Shown here: piece after piece, positions 17,581-25,099 of the stretch
How the letters are laid out: every line of letters begins with the position of its first letter
Position numbering within the stretch: the stretch's first letter is position 1
Source: Pelagimonas phthalicica
Lineage (GTDB): Bacteria > Pseudomonadota > Alphaproteobacteria > Rhodobacterales > Rhodobacteraceae
Assembly: GCF_004364805.1 (NCBI RefSeq)
Contig: NZ_SOAP01000007.1
Span: 1-57,672 of the forward strand
DNA length: 57,672 bases
Direction: 5' to 3'
Notes under the pieces: generated by a model
What the model was told of the DNA's origin: nothing
Databases searched by the model: none
What the model saw: the letters and a program-made list of their open reading frames with translations, nothing else
Position numbers and translations under genes: made by a program

Positions 17581-18344
17581 GGGTCCACCGCCATCGAGCG
17601 GAATTTGCGCTCATCCGCGAGGGTCGCGGCATCGACGACGCCAAGCTGGCCGGCACTGACGCCTTGCGCCGCTTCCAGCCGCCAGATTTGGGTCAGGATG
17701 ATGCCGAGCTCGGCGGTGACGCGGGTGTTGAGATCGACAGCGGCCTTTAGACCGTCCTGATCATCGATGAGCCCGACCATGGTCTCGAGCCGCTCGAGGC
17801 TTTGGCCTGCCTCCTCGTGGCTTTCCTGCGCGGCGACGGACAGCATGGCGCTGGCTCCGGCGGAGGCGGCTATGCGGTTGTCGGCGGGCTGATCCGATCC
17901 CGAGAGCGTGCTCAGGCGCTCCGAGGTGAAGCCGCTGTCCGACAGCACGCGCTCGACGGAGGCCGAGAGTTCCGCACCGGGATTGAAGCCGCTGAGGAAA
18001 TCGCCGCTGGCCAAGGACTGCGCGGTGTTGAGAGGAGCCACGAGCTTGCCGCGCAGCGCGCGGAATTCCTCGACTGTTGCGAAGAGCTCGCCCAACCCGC
18101 TGCCCTCGATCAGCGAGGTCAGTTGCGCCTCAAGGTTTGTGAGCTGCGACAGCTGGGTTTCCAGTTCCAGCCGCATGGTGGCGAGTTGCTGCATCTGGAC
18201 ATTTAGATCCTCAGCCATGTGTTCGAGCTGGGCGACGAGTTGGCCAAGCTGCGAGCCATCGAAGGTCGGCACGCCCTGAGCCGTGGCGGGCCCGCTGAGC
18301 CCGAGCGCGGTGACCGCGGCGGCGGTCAGGAGAAGCTGTCTCAT
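17577..18344 (-). CDS. virB5: VirB5/TrbJ-like minor pilus protein
   Basis: The 255-residue protein has a signal peptide (cleavage after ATAQ, near residue 23) and a long helical body, rich in Gln and Leu, with QLEHMAEDLNVQMQQLATM and IDDQDGLKAAVDLNTRVTAE. This is the pattern of VirB5, the adhesive tip subunit of the conjugative pilus. The gene overlaps the upstream transglycosylase gene by four bases. The N-terminal QGVPTFD and C-terminal helices are also found, diverged, in that neighbouring transglycosylase. Confidence 0.85.
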   Translation of the reverse strand: MRQLLLTAAAVTALGLSGPATAQGVPTFDGSQLGQLVAQLEHMAEDLNVQMQQLATMRLELETQLSQLTNLEAQLTSLIEGSGLGELFATVEEFRALRGKLVAPLNTAQSLASGDFLSGFNPGAELSASVERVLSDSGFTSERLSTLSGSDQPADNRIAASAGASAMLSVAAQESHEEAGQSLERLETMVGLIDDQDGLKAAVDLNTRVTAELGIILTQIWRLEAAQGVSAGQLGVVDAATLADERKFRSMAVDP

Positions 18345-19453
18345 TCGGGAACTCCCATTTGCATGAAGTCGCGCTCGGCCAATCGGTCGGCGACGAGGTG
18401 CTGCGCGTAGGCTGCCTCGCGCTGCTGGTTGGCGGCCATCAGCCGGACACGAAGATTGAGAATGCGGGCGATCTCGGCCTTGGCGTAGGTGTTGAGTTCC
18501 CAGGCCGCCTTGGCATTGGGCTGCGCATCGATCTGCAGGATGATCGCGCGGAGGCGGTTGATCACTTGCTCGGTCGTTGCCGAACTATCGGCGGCGTAAT
18601 AGACGCCTGCCTCGGAGATGCTGGCATATTCGGCCAGTGCAAAATCCGAGGGCGAGAGCGTCCCGAGCGCGTCGGCGCCGCCAACGACAGCCAGGTATTC
18701 GTTGTAGAACTTCGAGATGTTGCGCACGTAGCCCTGGGTTTCGGCAAAGGGCGGCACGCCGCCATATTCGATGACCCGGCCCGGTCCGGCGTTATAGGCC
18801 GCAAGCGCATGGGGGATGTTGCCGAAGCGGCCCAACTGCGTGGTGATGTAACGCGCGCCGCCGCGCAGGTTGTCCTTCACATCATAGCGATCGACGCCGA
18901 GGTCAGACGCGGTTCCAGGCATGAGCTGGGTCAGCCCATAGGCGCCGACCGGGCTTTCGGCGGCGACGTTGAAGCGGCTCTCCTGCTTGATCAGGGCCTG
19001 GAAGAGGCAGCGCCACTGGGTGGCGGAGAGGCCGGCGCGGGCCACACCCGGCGCGCCTGCGAACTCGCCCGCGACCTCGACGATCATCATCTCGACGGTC
19101 TCGCGGCCCTCGCCAAAAAGGCGGCTCACCATCGGACTCGCATCGGTGTTCGGGTAGACCGCCGCCACCCCGAAATCCGCATTGCCCTCGAGCGCGCGGA
19201 TATCGAAGCCGGGGCCGGTGATCGCGGCGGTCATCTCCTCGAGGACGCGCAGTTGGTCGGCCTGGACGTCGGCCAGCGTGGACTCGGTGCGGTCCTTGTC
19301 CTGCTGCACGCCCAGATCCTCGGCCAATGCCGTCACCCGTGCGATGGCGCGGCCGATCGCGGAATTGTCCTGCGTCGGAACCCCTTGGGCATGCGCGGGC
19401 AGGGTACCGAGGCCGAGGCAAAGCCCGGCGGATATGATCGCGGCGCGGTTCAT
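18341..19453 (-). CDS. Lytic transglycosylase with VirB5-like flanks
   Basis: The 370-residue protein has a signal peptide (cleavage after AHAQ, near residue 23) and an SLT domain at about 145-245. The catalytic Glu is Glu158 in LIKQESRFN, followed by SPVGAYGLTQLMPGTA and [17 protein letters not shown]. It should cut peptidoglycan for channel assembly. The mature N-terminus (QGVPTQDNSAIGRAI, then TALAEDLGVQQ) and the C-terminal 90 residues (IDAQPNAKAAWELNTYAKAE) resemble the VirB5 encoded next door, so the enzyme domain seems to sit inside a VirB5-like frame. The start at 19453 was chosen by the signal peptide. A second, standard VirB1 is encoded at 22616. Confidence 0.85.
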   Translation of the reverse strand: MNRAAIISAGLCLGLGTLPAHAQGVPTQDNSAIGRAIARVTALAEDLGVQQDKDRTESTLADVQADQLRVLEEMTAAITGPGFDIRALEGNADFGVAAVYPNTDASPMVSRLFGEGRETVEMMIVEVAGEFAGAPGVARAGLSATQWRCLFQALIKQESRFNVAAESPVGAYGLTQLMPGTASDLGVDRYDVKDNLRGGARYITTQLGRFGNIPHALAAYNAGPGRVIEYGGVPPFAETQGYVRNISKFYNEYLAVVGGADALGTLSPSDFALAEYASISEAGVYYAADSSATTEQVINRLRAIILQIDAQPNAKAAWELNTYAKAEIARILNLRVRLMAANQQREAAYAQHLVADRLAERDFMQMGVPE

Positions 19454-19659
19454 TCCGGACGGGGCAGGGGCTCGAAGGTGCAGTCGGGCTTGTCCGTCTC
19501 CTGAACCGCTGCGCCCATGGTCGAGAAGGAAAGCGCGGACCGGGTCACCTGCGGCTCGCCATTGCGACCGAAGCAGGGCGAGGTTTTCTCGGTGTACTTT
19601 TCGCAAGCCGACAGCAGGCTTGCGGCAGCGCAAAGCGCCAGGAGGGGTTTTGAACTCAT
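19450..19659 (-). CDS. VirB7-like lipoprotein
   Basis: The 69-residue product has a lipoprotein signal with lipobox LLSAC and lipidated Cys19, leaving a mature chain of 51 residues with two further cysteines (SPCFG and PDCTF). Size, lipobox and placement inside the virB operon fit VirB7, which anchors VirB9 in the outer membrane. ATG 19659 follows a GGAG site and overlaps the virB4 stop as ATGA. Its 3' end overlaps the next gene by four bases. Sequence similarity to known VirB7 is not evident by eye, so the role is inferred. Confidence 0.7.
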   Translation of the reverse strand: MSSKPLLALCAAASLLSACEKYTEKTSPCFGRNGEPQVTRSALSFSTMGAAVQETDKPDCTFEPLPRPE

Positions 19660-22034
19660 ATCACATGTCTCCAGAAATCGGGATTGGCGCGCCAATCGGC
19701 AGGCACGCGGGCCTCGCCGGTGGCACCGCCGCCAAGGATGGGAAGGAGGTCTCCAAGCGCGGAGAGATCGGCGTCGACGAAGACGCTGTCGCCCGCCGAG
19801 CGCACAAGCGCGATGCGCTGGCCGATGGTGGGCTGGACGAGAAGGGCCGCCTCTTTGGCGTTCACGCGGAGGAAATCGTAATCCGAGATTGTGGCGCGGT
19901 CGTTCGGGAAGAGGATCTGGGTCGGTACTGTCTCGACGATGGTCTTGCCGACGCGGCTGTCGCGCAGCTGGCTTGGATATTGCGTCATCATGATGACGAC
20001 GCAGTTCATCTTGCGCAGCGTCACCAGCCAGTTTTCGAGTCGCGCCCCAAAGTAGGGATCGTCCAAGAGCTTCCAGGCTTCGTCGAGGACGATGATGGTG
20101 GGGCGGCGGTCCTCGACCACGCGTTCAATCTGGCGGAAGATATAGGAGAGCACCGCCATGCGCTCGGTGGTCATGTCGAGGATTTCGGTCATGTCGAAGC
20201 CGATGATGTCGGAGGCCAGTTCAAGCCCGGCACCCTGTTCCGGCTCGTCAAAGACCCAACCGTAGCGCCCACCCGGCGCCCATTCGGCGACGCGGCTTTG
20301 CAACTCGCCATCATCATCAAGCGATTGAAACAGCGTCTCGAAACTAACGAAGCGTTGCAGCGCCGCGCCCGCATCGGCGTTCTGCCCGACGGCACTCTGG
20401 ATATGGCGGGATTGCTCGCCCGAGAGCGTGCCATTGCGCGTGAGAAGGGTCGCAAGCCAGTCCGAGAGCCAGGCGCGGCCACGCTCATCGGTCTCGGTCG
20501 CAAGCGGGTTCAGCCCCGTGGGAACACCGGCCCGGATTTCGTTGTAGCGGCCTCCGAGGGCGCGCACGGCCATCTCGAGGCCGCGATCCTTGTCGAAGAA
20601 GAAGAGCCGCGCGCCGACCCGTTGCGCCTGCGCCGCGAGGAAGGCGGTGGTGAGCGTCTTGCCGGTGCCGGTGCGTCCCAGAACGAGGGTGTGGCCGACG
20701 GTCGGTTCCTTGCCCGGGCTGCCCGCCTCGTGGAAATTGAAGCGATAACCCGAGGTGCCGACCGTCGGCAGGACCGAAATGGTCTGACCCCAAGGCGACT
20801 GATCCGGCCCGCGCCCTTCGACGCTGCCGTGAAGTGCCGCGAAATCCGCGAAGTTGATCGAGGAGATCGGCGTCTTCCGCGCCCGGTAGCCGAAGTTGCC
20901 GGGGGACTGCGCGAAGTAGGTGGCTTTCAATGCCATATTCTCGCGCACGATCACCGACATGATCTCCTGGCCCACGCGCTTGATCTGGGCGGCGGCCCGT
21001 TCGAGCGTGTCGCGGTCTGGTGCATAGACGGCGATCGAGAGGTGATGGTCGCCAAAGGCGATGCGGCCTGCTTCCTGATCGTCGGCGGCTTGCCCGAGTT
21101 GCTCGCGCAGGGAAACGGCGGCATCGTCGGAGGCATGCATCTGGCGGATGATCCTTTGGATGCGCTCAGCCATGATGTTGTTCGGGATCGGGCTGAAGGA
21201 GTTCGTCAGTACGATGTCGAGCGGCAGGTCGAGCGCGTCGAGCAGCGTGACGTCTGTAAGCGCCGGATAAGTCTTCATCGAGAAGAGAGCGCCGTATTTG
21301 ACCTGGCCGGTCACGGCGTCGGTCAGGGTGACCACGTCGCCGTCGAAGGTCGCGCGGCAGTTGCTGAGCGTGTGCGAGAGGGGCAGGGTGCTTTGCCCGA
21401 AGGAGATCGGGGAGAAGCTGCCTGCGTTCAGTGTGTTGAGGTAGCCCAGCCACTCCCCGCCCGACTTTGTGAGCCTCACGGGATTGGCCGAGGCAAGCGC
21501 CACCTCGAAGAAGCCCATGACCTCGTTCAGCTCCTGCAGGCGCGTCGCGCGGTCCTTGACCCAGGCCTTGCGGGCCAGCGCGCGGAGGAGCGGAATACGA
21601 GCCGAAATGTCGGGGCGCCGGATCACGCTGAGATAGAGCTGGCGCTTGGCGGGGCAGAGGTCTTTGACATGGGCCTGCCAGCGCGCGTCGATCGCGGCTG
21701 CGAAACTGTCTCCCTCGATGGGGCGCATCCCGAGATCCTGCGGCACGGAGATCCGGTGAATGTAGAAGCCGAAGGCACTGCCAGTCTGGGCGACGATGGC
21801 CGCGACCGCGCGTTTGAGCGCGTCGAGCCGGGCGTCCTCAGAGGTCATCGGATTCAGACCATCAAGGCGCAGGGTCGCCAAGAGGTCGCCTTCGCGCAGG
21901 ACCATGACATCGTCTTCCGCGAGCGCAAAATACGGCAGATGCTCCGCGAGATAGCTCTCCCGCGCGAACGCCCCGCCGCCAGCCTGAAGCAGAGCGGTTC
22001 CGTGAGTGGAAAGAGTGCCCGCATCAAGCGCCAA
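19656..22034 (-). CDS. virB4: VirB4 ATPase
   Basis: The product (792 residues from the chosen start) carries the VirB4 N-terminal signature ESYLAEHLPYFALAEDDV and a C-terminal RecA-like domain. That domain has Walker A LGRTGTGKT (about 450) and Walker B IIVLDEAWKLLDD (about 650). It drives pilus biogenesis and substrate transfer at the inner membrane. The open frame extends upstream, but that part is a shadow of virB3. I chose TTG 22034 because GGAGG lies 9 bases before it and it overlaps the virB3 end by 11 bases. The start codon is unusual but the family call is certain. Confidence 0.94.
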   Translation of the reverse strand: MALDAGTLSTHGTALLQAGGGAFARESYLAEHLPYFALAEDDVMVLREGDLLATLRLDGLNPMTSEDARLDALKRAVAAIVAQTGSAFGFYIHRISVPQDLGMRPIEGDSFAAAIDARWQAHVKDLCPAKRQLYLSVIRRPDISARIPLLRALARKAWVKDRATRLQELNEVMGFFEVALASANPVRLTKSGGEWLGYLNTLNAGSFSPISFGQSTLPLSHTLSNCRATFDGDVVTLTDAVTGQVKYGALFSMKTYPALTDVTLLDALDLPLDIVLTNSFSPIPNNIMAERIQRIIRQMHASDDAAVSLREQLGQAADDQEAGRIAFGDHHLSIAVYAPDRDTLERAAAQIKRVGQEIMSVIVRENMALKATYFAQSPGNFGYRARKTPISSINFADFAALHGSVEGRGPDQSPWGQTISVLPTVGTSGYRFNFHEAGSPGKEPTVGHTLVLGRTGTGKTLTTAFLAAQAQRVGARLFFFDKDRGLEMAVRALGGRYNEIRAGVPTGLNPLATETDERGRAWLSDWLATLLTRNGTLSGEQSRHIQSAVGQNADAGAALQRFVSFETLFQSLDDDGELQSRVAEWAPGGRYGWVFDEPEQGAGLELASDIIGFDMTEILDMTTERMAVLSYIFRQIERVVEDRRPTIIVLDEAWKLLDDPYFGARLENWLVTLRKMNCVVIMMTQYPSQLRDSRVGKTIVETVPTQILFPNDRATISDYDFLRVNAKEAALLVQPTIGQRIALVRSAGDSVFVDADLSALGDLLPILGGGATGEARVPADWRANPDFWRHVI

Positions 22035-22302
22035 AGCTGTCGCCTCCGTGCAGGGCCCGGTTCTTCGTCGGGCGCACTGATCCATAGGAGACGCGCAGCA
22101 CTTCGAAGAAATGCGGCTCGCGGTCAGCGACGAACCAGAGGATCGGATAGGCGACAAGGCCGATCAGGAAGAACACCATCGACTTGGTCCAGATGAACGG
22201 CAGAACGACCCCGGTCGCCAGTACCACGAGGTATCCGACAGGGAGGCCCAGATACTTGGGCGGTCGGGCGAGGCCCAGAAAAAGGGGGGATCGTTCTGCC
22301 AA
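22024..22302 (-). CDS. virB3: VirB3-like membrane protein
   Basis: The 92-residue protein opens with the VirB3 pattern PLFLGLARPPKYLGLPVGY and has two adjacent hydrophobic helices (about 24-44 and 47-60), followed by EPHFFEVLRVSYGSV. VirB3 is a small inner-membrane partner of VirB4 and in some systems is fused to it. Here the two genes overlap by 11 bases, which fits their coupled role. Confidence 0.9.
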   Translation of the reverse strand: MAERSPLFLGLARPPKYLGLPVGYLVVLATGVVLPFIWTKSMVFFLIGLVAYPILWFVADREPHFFEVLRVSYGSVRPTKNRALHGGDSFGA

Positions 22303-22317
22303 CTCTATTCTCCAACC

Positions 22318-22599
22318 TCAGGAGAAGCCGTCGACGATGGTGCCGGCCGAGAAGATCAGCACGATCCCGATGATGACCGAGGCGAACCAGCCCCAGTTCA
22401 GCCGCCCCATCATGCACATGAAGCCGGTGCCGATGACCGCGAGCGTGGCGACCGCGATCCCGATCGGACCGGTCAGCGCGGCCTCGACGGTTTCCAGCAT
22501 GGTCTGGATCGGTGACAAGTCCTGCGCGAAAGCGGGCGTTGCGAAAGCTGCCAGGGTTGTGGCGACGGGCAAGAGGCGGCTGAGGCGATGTCTGAGCAT
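22318..22599 (-). CDS. virB2: VirB2 pilin
   Basis: The 93-residue product starts with a signal peptide (cleavage after AFAQ, near residue 26). The mature chain has two hydrophobic helices separated by a short polar loop (MMGRLNWGW), the standard layout of VirB2 major pilin. ATG 22599 was chosen because the signal peptide begins there. It lies between virB1 and virB3, as in classical virB operons. Confidence 0.9.
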   Translation of the reverse strand: MLRHRLSRLLPVATTLAAFATPAFAQDLSPIQTMLETVEAALTGPIGIAVATLAVIGTGFMCMMGRLNWGWFASVIIGIVLIFSAGTIVDGFS

Positions 22600-22615
22600 G
22601 CGAAGTTCCCTTGTT

Positions 22616-23314
22616 TTACTGAAGATCGATGAGGACCGGAGCGCGCGCAGGCACCCGGGCTGCGACGCGGATGTCCGGCGAGGAAACAGGTGTAGCCGCG
22701 AGTCGGGACCGGATCCGGTGGATGCGCGCGATGTAGTCGCGGGTCTCGGTGAAGGGTGGAATGCCGGAATGCTCGACCACGCGGTGCGGGCCGGCGTTAT
22801 AGGCTGCGAGCGCCAGATCGATGTCCTTGAACGTGGCGATCTGCGCGAGCAGATAGCGTGCGGCGCCATCGAGGTTCTGAGAGGGATCGCGCGGATCGAC
22901 CCCGAGGCTGCGGGCCGTGTCTGGCATCAGCTGGCCGAGCCCATAGGCGCCTTTGGGGCTCACGGCGGTCGGGTTGTAGCTGCTCTCGGCCTCGATAAGG
23001 GCGCGGAACAGGACGAGCCAGTGGCCTGCATCAAGACCCACCTTCCGGAGCGCATGGTTGCTCTGGTGGCGGGCAGCAGTCCTGCGGATCAGGTCGAGGA
23101 TGTCGTCTCGACCCGAAGGAGGGGTGGCATCCCGAGACGCCAATACGACCCCGGCCTCAGCGTCACCATCCAGCCCTGCCCAAGCAGGTCGGTCTCCGTA
23201 GAAGGTCCAGCCAGACGTCCGGGCTGTGCCGTCGCGACCGAAGGCGATGACGTCAGCCGCGCTCCTCGAGGGTAATGCTGTAGTCAGGGCCAAAGCGCAG
23301 ATCGCGCCCGTCAC
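22616..23314 (-). CDS. virB1: VirB1-like lytic transglycosylase
   Basis: The 232-residue protein has a short hydrophobic leader and an SLT domain at about 90-190 with catalytic Glu in [10 protein letters not shown]. This is followed by [16 protein letters not shown] and [18 protein letters not shown]. It opens the peptidoglycan for pilus assembly. The start is uncertain; I chose GTG 23314, which gives a signal peptide ending near SRSAA and overlaps the upstream gene. It is the first virB gene. The gene at 18341 encodes a second enzyme of the same fold. Confidence 0.85.
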   Translation of the reverse strand: MTGAICALALTTALPSRSAADVIAFGRDGTARTSGWTFYGDRPAWAGLDGDAEAGVVLASRDATPPSGRDDILDLIRRTAARHQSNHALRKVGLDAGHWLVLFRALIEAESSYNPTAVSPKGAYGLGQLMPDTARSLGVDPRDPSQNLDGAARYLLAQIATFKDIDLALAAYNAGPHRVVEHSGIPPFTETRDYIARIHRIRSRLAATPVSSPDIRVAARVPARAPVLIDLQ

Positions 23315-23567
23315 CGAACTCGAGATGATGTTTGAAGAGGCCCGGCCATATGTTGAAATACCGCGGCTCTGGCCCGTGCGGGGTGATCCGGGTCGAGACC
23401 AGAATGGCTTCCGGCTCGCCCTCGCGCAGGTAGATGCACTGGTAGCGCGGCTTGCCATCGTCCGTGAACCCCACGAGTTCATACCGGCAGCGGAACGCGA
23501 TGCCCTTTTCAAAAAGGTCTTTGACACCATCGATGGTGATCAGGATCTGGTTGCGCGCTATCGGCAT
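23253..23567 (-). CDS. Unrecognised 104-aa protein heading the virB operon
   Basis: The 104-residue protein begins [20 protein letters not shown] and has no signal peptide or membrane helix. A GGAGAG ribosome site precedes ATG 23567. It is mainly beta-strand by appearance ([20 protein letters not shown]) and I recognise no family. Its 3' end overlaps the likely virB1 start by about 60 bases, so it is the first gene of the transfer operon. It may be a regulator or a cytoplasmic accessory; nothing in the sequence decides. Confidence 0.65.
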   Translation of the reverse strand: MPIARNQILITIDGVKDLFEKGIAFRCRYELVGFTDDGKPRYQCIYLREGEPEAILVSTRITPHGPEPRYFNIWPGLFKHHLEFGDGRDLRFGPDYSITLEERG

Positions 23568-23699
23568 GTTCGGACTCTCCCCACGAGAGCCCTTCTACTT
23601 CACGACACTAAGGCCATAAAGTCATATGGAGTCAATACAACATATTGCGGAAAAAAACATATTGCACGATAGTTGCCGCAACTTTTGCGGGAGAGCGAC
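23568..23699. promoter_or_regulatory. Divergent promoter region of the virB operon
   Basis: This A+T-rich gap separates the virB operon (leftward) from the exported protein gene (rightward). It holds a 10-base direct repeat AACATATTGC at 23639-23648 and 23656-23665 (17-base spacing, about 1.6 helix turns) and a small dyad GTTGC-C-GCAAC at 23672-23682. These are reasonable binding sites for a regulator of transfer. No -35/-10 pair was assigned with confidence. Confidence 0.45.
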
Positions 23700-24278
23700 A
23701 TGAATCGACAGGCGATGGCAGCGGCGATGGGGGCGATGGCGGTGTTCGGAGCCCCTGAGAAGGCGCAGGCCTATGATATCGACTGCGCTATCATGCTCTG
23801 CATGGCGGGAGGTTTCCCGCCGAGCGCTGTCTGCGCACGGGCCTATCGCACCATGATCCGCCGCATCACGCCCTGGCCCAGCCTGCCGCCCTTCGGGGTC
23901 TGTACCTTCGCTCACGTGCCGGTCGAGCTGGGCGGACCGGGTGGAGAGGGCGAACTCGACACCAACCTACCTGAATACGAATGGCTGAACCGGACTCATG
24001 TGATCTGGTTCACCGGGCGCTCCTACGAGCCGCGTGACGAGCCGCGTCAATGGGACTGGTCGATACGTTCTTGCGATCGCGAAAACCGGACCTGCCGCTA
24101 CATCCAGCGGGTTTACGGATCCCACACGCCCTGGCCCGCGACATTCATCTCGGAAAGCGGTCAGGAGATTGCCTACCCAAGCGGTGGTGGCCTCTGGCAC
24201 TTCTACTCCCGCAGCATCATGGTCGAATACGGCGACTACGAGGGCAACATGGGTCATTCGGAGTGGTTTTCCTACTGA
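23700..24278 (+). CDS. Exported cysteine-containing protein of unknown function
   Basis: The 192-residue product starts at ATG 23700 after GGGAGA and has an Ala/Met-rich signal peptide with a likely cut after KAQA (near residue 21). The mature N-terminus is YDIDCAIMLCMAGGFPPSAVC, a Cys-rich helix-turn pattern that I associate with small exported proteins of conjugative plasmids, though I cannot name a family. Later cysteines lie in RSCDRENRTC. It is divergent from the virB operon and converges on a small gene with a 7-base overlap. A role at the cell surface in mating is inference. Confidence 0.7.
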   Translation: MNRQAMAAAMGAMAVFGAPEKAQAYDIDCAIMLCMAGGFPPSAVCARAYRTMIRRITPWPSLPPFGVCTFAHVPVELGGPGGEGELDTNLPEYEWLNRTHVIWFTGRSYEPRDEPRQWDWSIRSCDRENRTCRYIQRVYGSHTPWPATFISESGQEIAYPSGGGLWHFYSRSIMVEYGDYEGNMGHSEWFSY

Positions 24279-24472
24279 TCCGAACTGTCCGATGCCTTCA
24301 GGGAGAACGGGCGAAGGTCGGCAAGATCTGTGTCATAGCGTTCTGGATCAACATGCCAACGACGGCTCACCGAGCCATCATTCCAACGGTAATCGGTGAA
24401 CAGGTGAATCTCCTGCGCACCATCGTTCAGAAACCCGTCTTGGAAGGGCCAGCCTGTCTTCTTCTTACCCAT
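24272..24472 (-). CDS. Small hypothetical protein (66 aa)
   Basis: ATG 24472 opens a 66-residue hydrophilic protein (MGKKKTGWPFQDGFLNDGAQ onward) that ends in a Ser/Asp-rich tail. Codon use looks coding. A GAGAG site lies about 9 bases upstream. It is 76 bases downstream of the XRE regulator gene on the same strand, so the two may be cotranscribed. I recognise no family; it is small enough that it could be a chance frame. Confidence 0.45.
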   Translation of the reverse strand: MGKKKTGWPFQDGFLNDGAQEIHLFTDYRWNDGSVSRRWHVDPERYDTDLADLRPFSLKASDSSDQ

Positions 24473-24548
24473 TGAACTCTCTGCACTCCATTTGACTACC
24501 TCTTGAGACGTTCCACTCCAGGACGCATCAGGAGCTGGCAAATAATGG

Positions 24549-24758
24549 CTAGCGTTTTGTGAAGAGCTCTTTTGGATCTACGTTCAGCGCTTTGGCGATA
24601 CGTTCGAGAAGGTCGAGGGAGGCGGCGAACTTGGCGTTCTCGACCTTGCCCATATGGCCGCGGCTCACGTCGGCCCGATGAGCAAGCTCCTCTTGGCTGA
24701 GGCCGCGGGCGCGTCTCAAGTCCTGGATGTTCAGTGCTACACGGTCCCGCAAGTTCAT
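24549..24758 (-). CDS. XRE-family HTH regulator
   Basis: The 69-residue protein is a single Cro/CI-type helix-turn-helix: NIQDLRRARGLSQEELAHRA, then DVSRGHMGKVENAK, then LLERIAKALNVDPKELF. It is a typical small repressor of plasmids and conjugative elements. A perfect dyad (24786-24802) lies 28 bases upstream of its start, a likely site of autoregulation. It lies at the edge between transfer genes and the catabolic island and may control the small gene at 24272 or transfer itself. Confidence 0.88.
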   Translation of the reverse strand: MNLRDRVALNIQDLRRARGLSQEELAHRADVSRGHMGKVENAKFAASLDLLERIAKALNVDPKELFTKR

Positions 24759-24785
24759 GCCCGCGAAACGGACACGCTGCGCGAA

Positions 24786-24802
24786 ATATCGCCACGCGAT
24801 AT
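24786..24802. promoter_or_regulatory. Likely operator of the XRE regulator
   Basis: Perfect arms ATATCGC and GCGATAT are separated by CAC, giving a 17-base dyad, 28 bases upstream of the XRE gene. Size and place fit a dimeric Cro-like repressor. Confidence 0.6.
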
Positions 24803-24940
24803 ATGTTACATTCGGAAGTGCAGAGAAGAAATCTTGTAGCGGCGCGAGGTCGCCGAAATGGGATGCCTGCCGATACGCAGGTCACGGGATGATCCGTCTC
24901 GCAAACATTCTGGGCCGTTCAATCGTTCTTTCGGAAAAGG

Positions 24941-24965
24941 GCGGCACCGGCATTACCGGTGCCGC
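24941..24965 (-). terminator. Terminator of the etfB-etfA-thiolase operon
   Basis: On the minus strand a perfect 10-bp stem (GCGGCACCGG / CCGGTGCCGC) with a 5-base loop is followed by CCTTTTCC. It lies about 135 bases downstream of the thiolase stop. The T tract is weak, the stem strong. The rest of 24803-25099 holds no supportable gene. Confidence 0.6.
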
Positions 24966-25099
24966 TAGTCGGTCGCTCCCGGGGAAAATTTGAAAGGCGA
25001 CAACAGGGAGGCTGTAGAGGACTAATTCTACCGGAAATTTTGGGTTGGCCAAAAATCCCATAAGAGAACTTATGTTAGTTTTGTGGTTGTCGCGGCACC

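Noticed and set aside
19182-22196. Very long plus-strand open frame (1004 codons) opposite virB4
   Set aside because: It is the antisense shadow of virB4 and its neighbours; the product has no recognisable domain and the minus strand carries clear VirB4 motifs.
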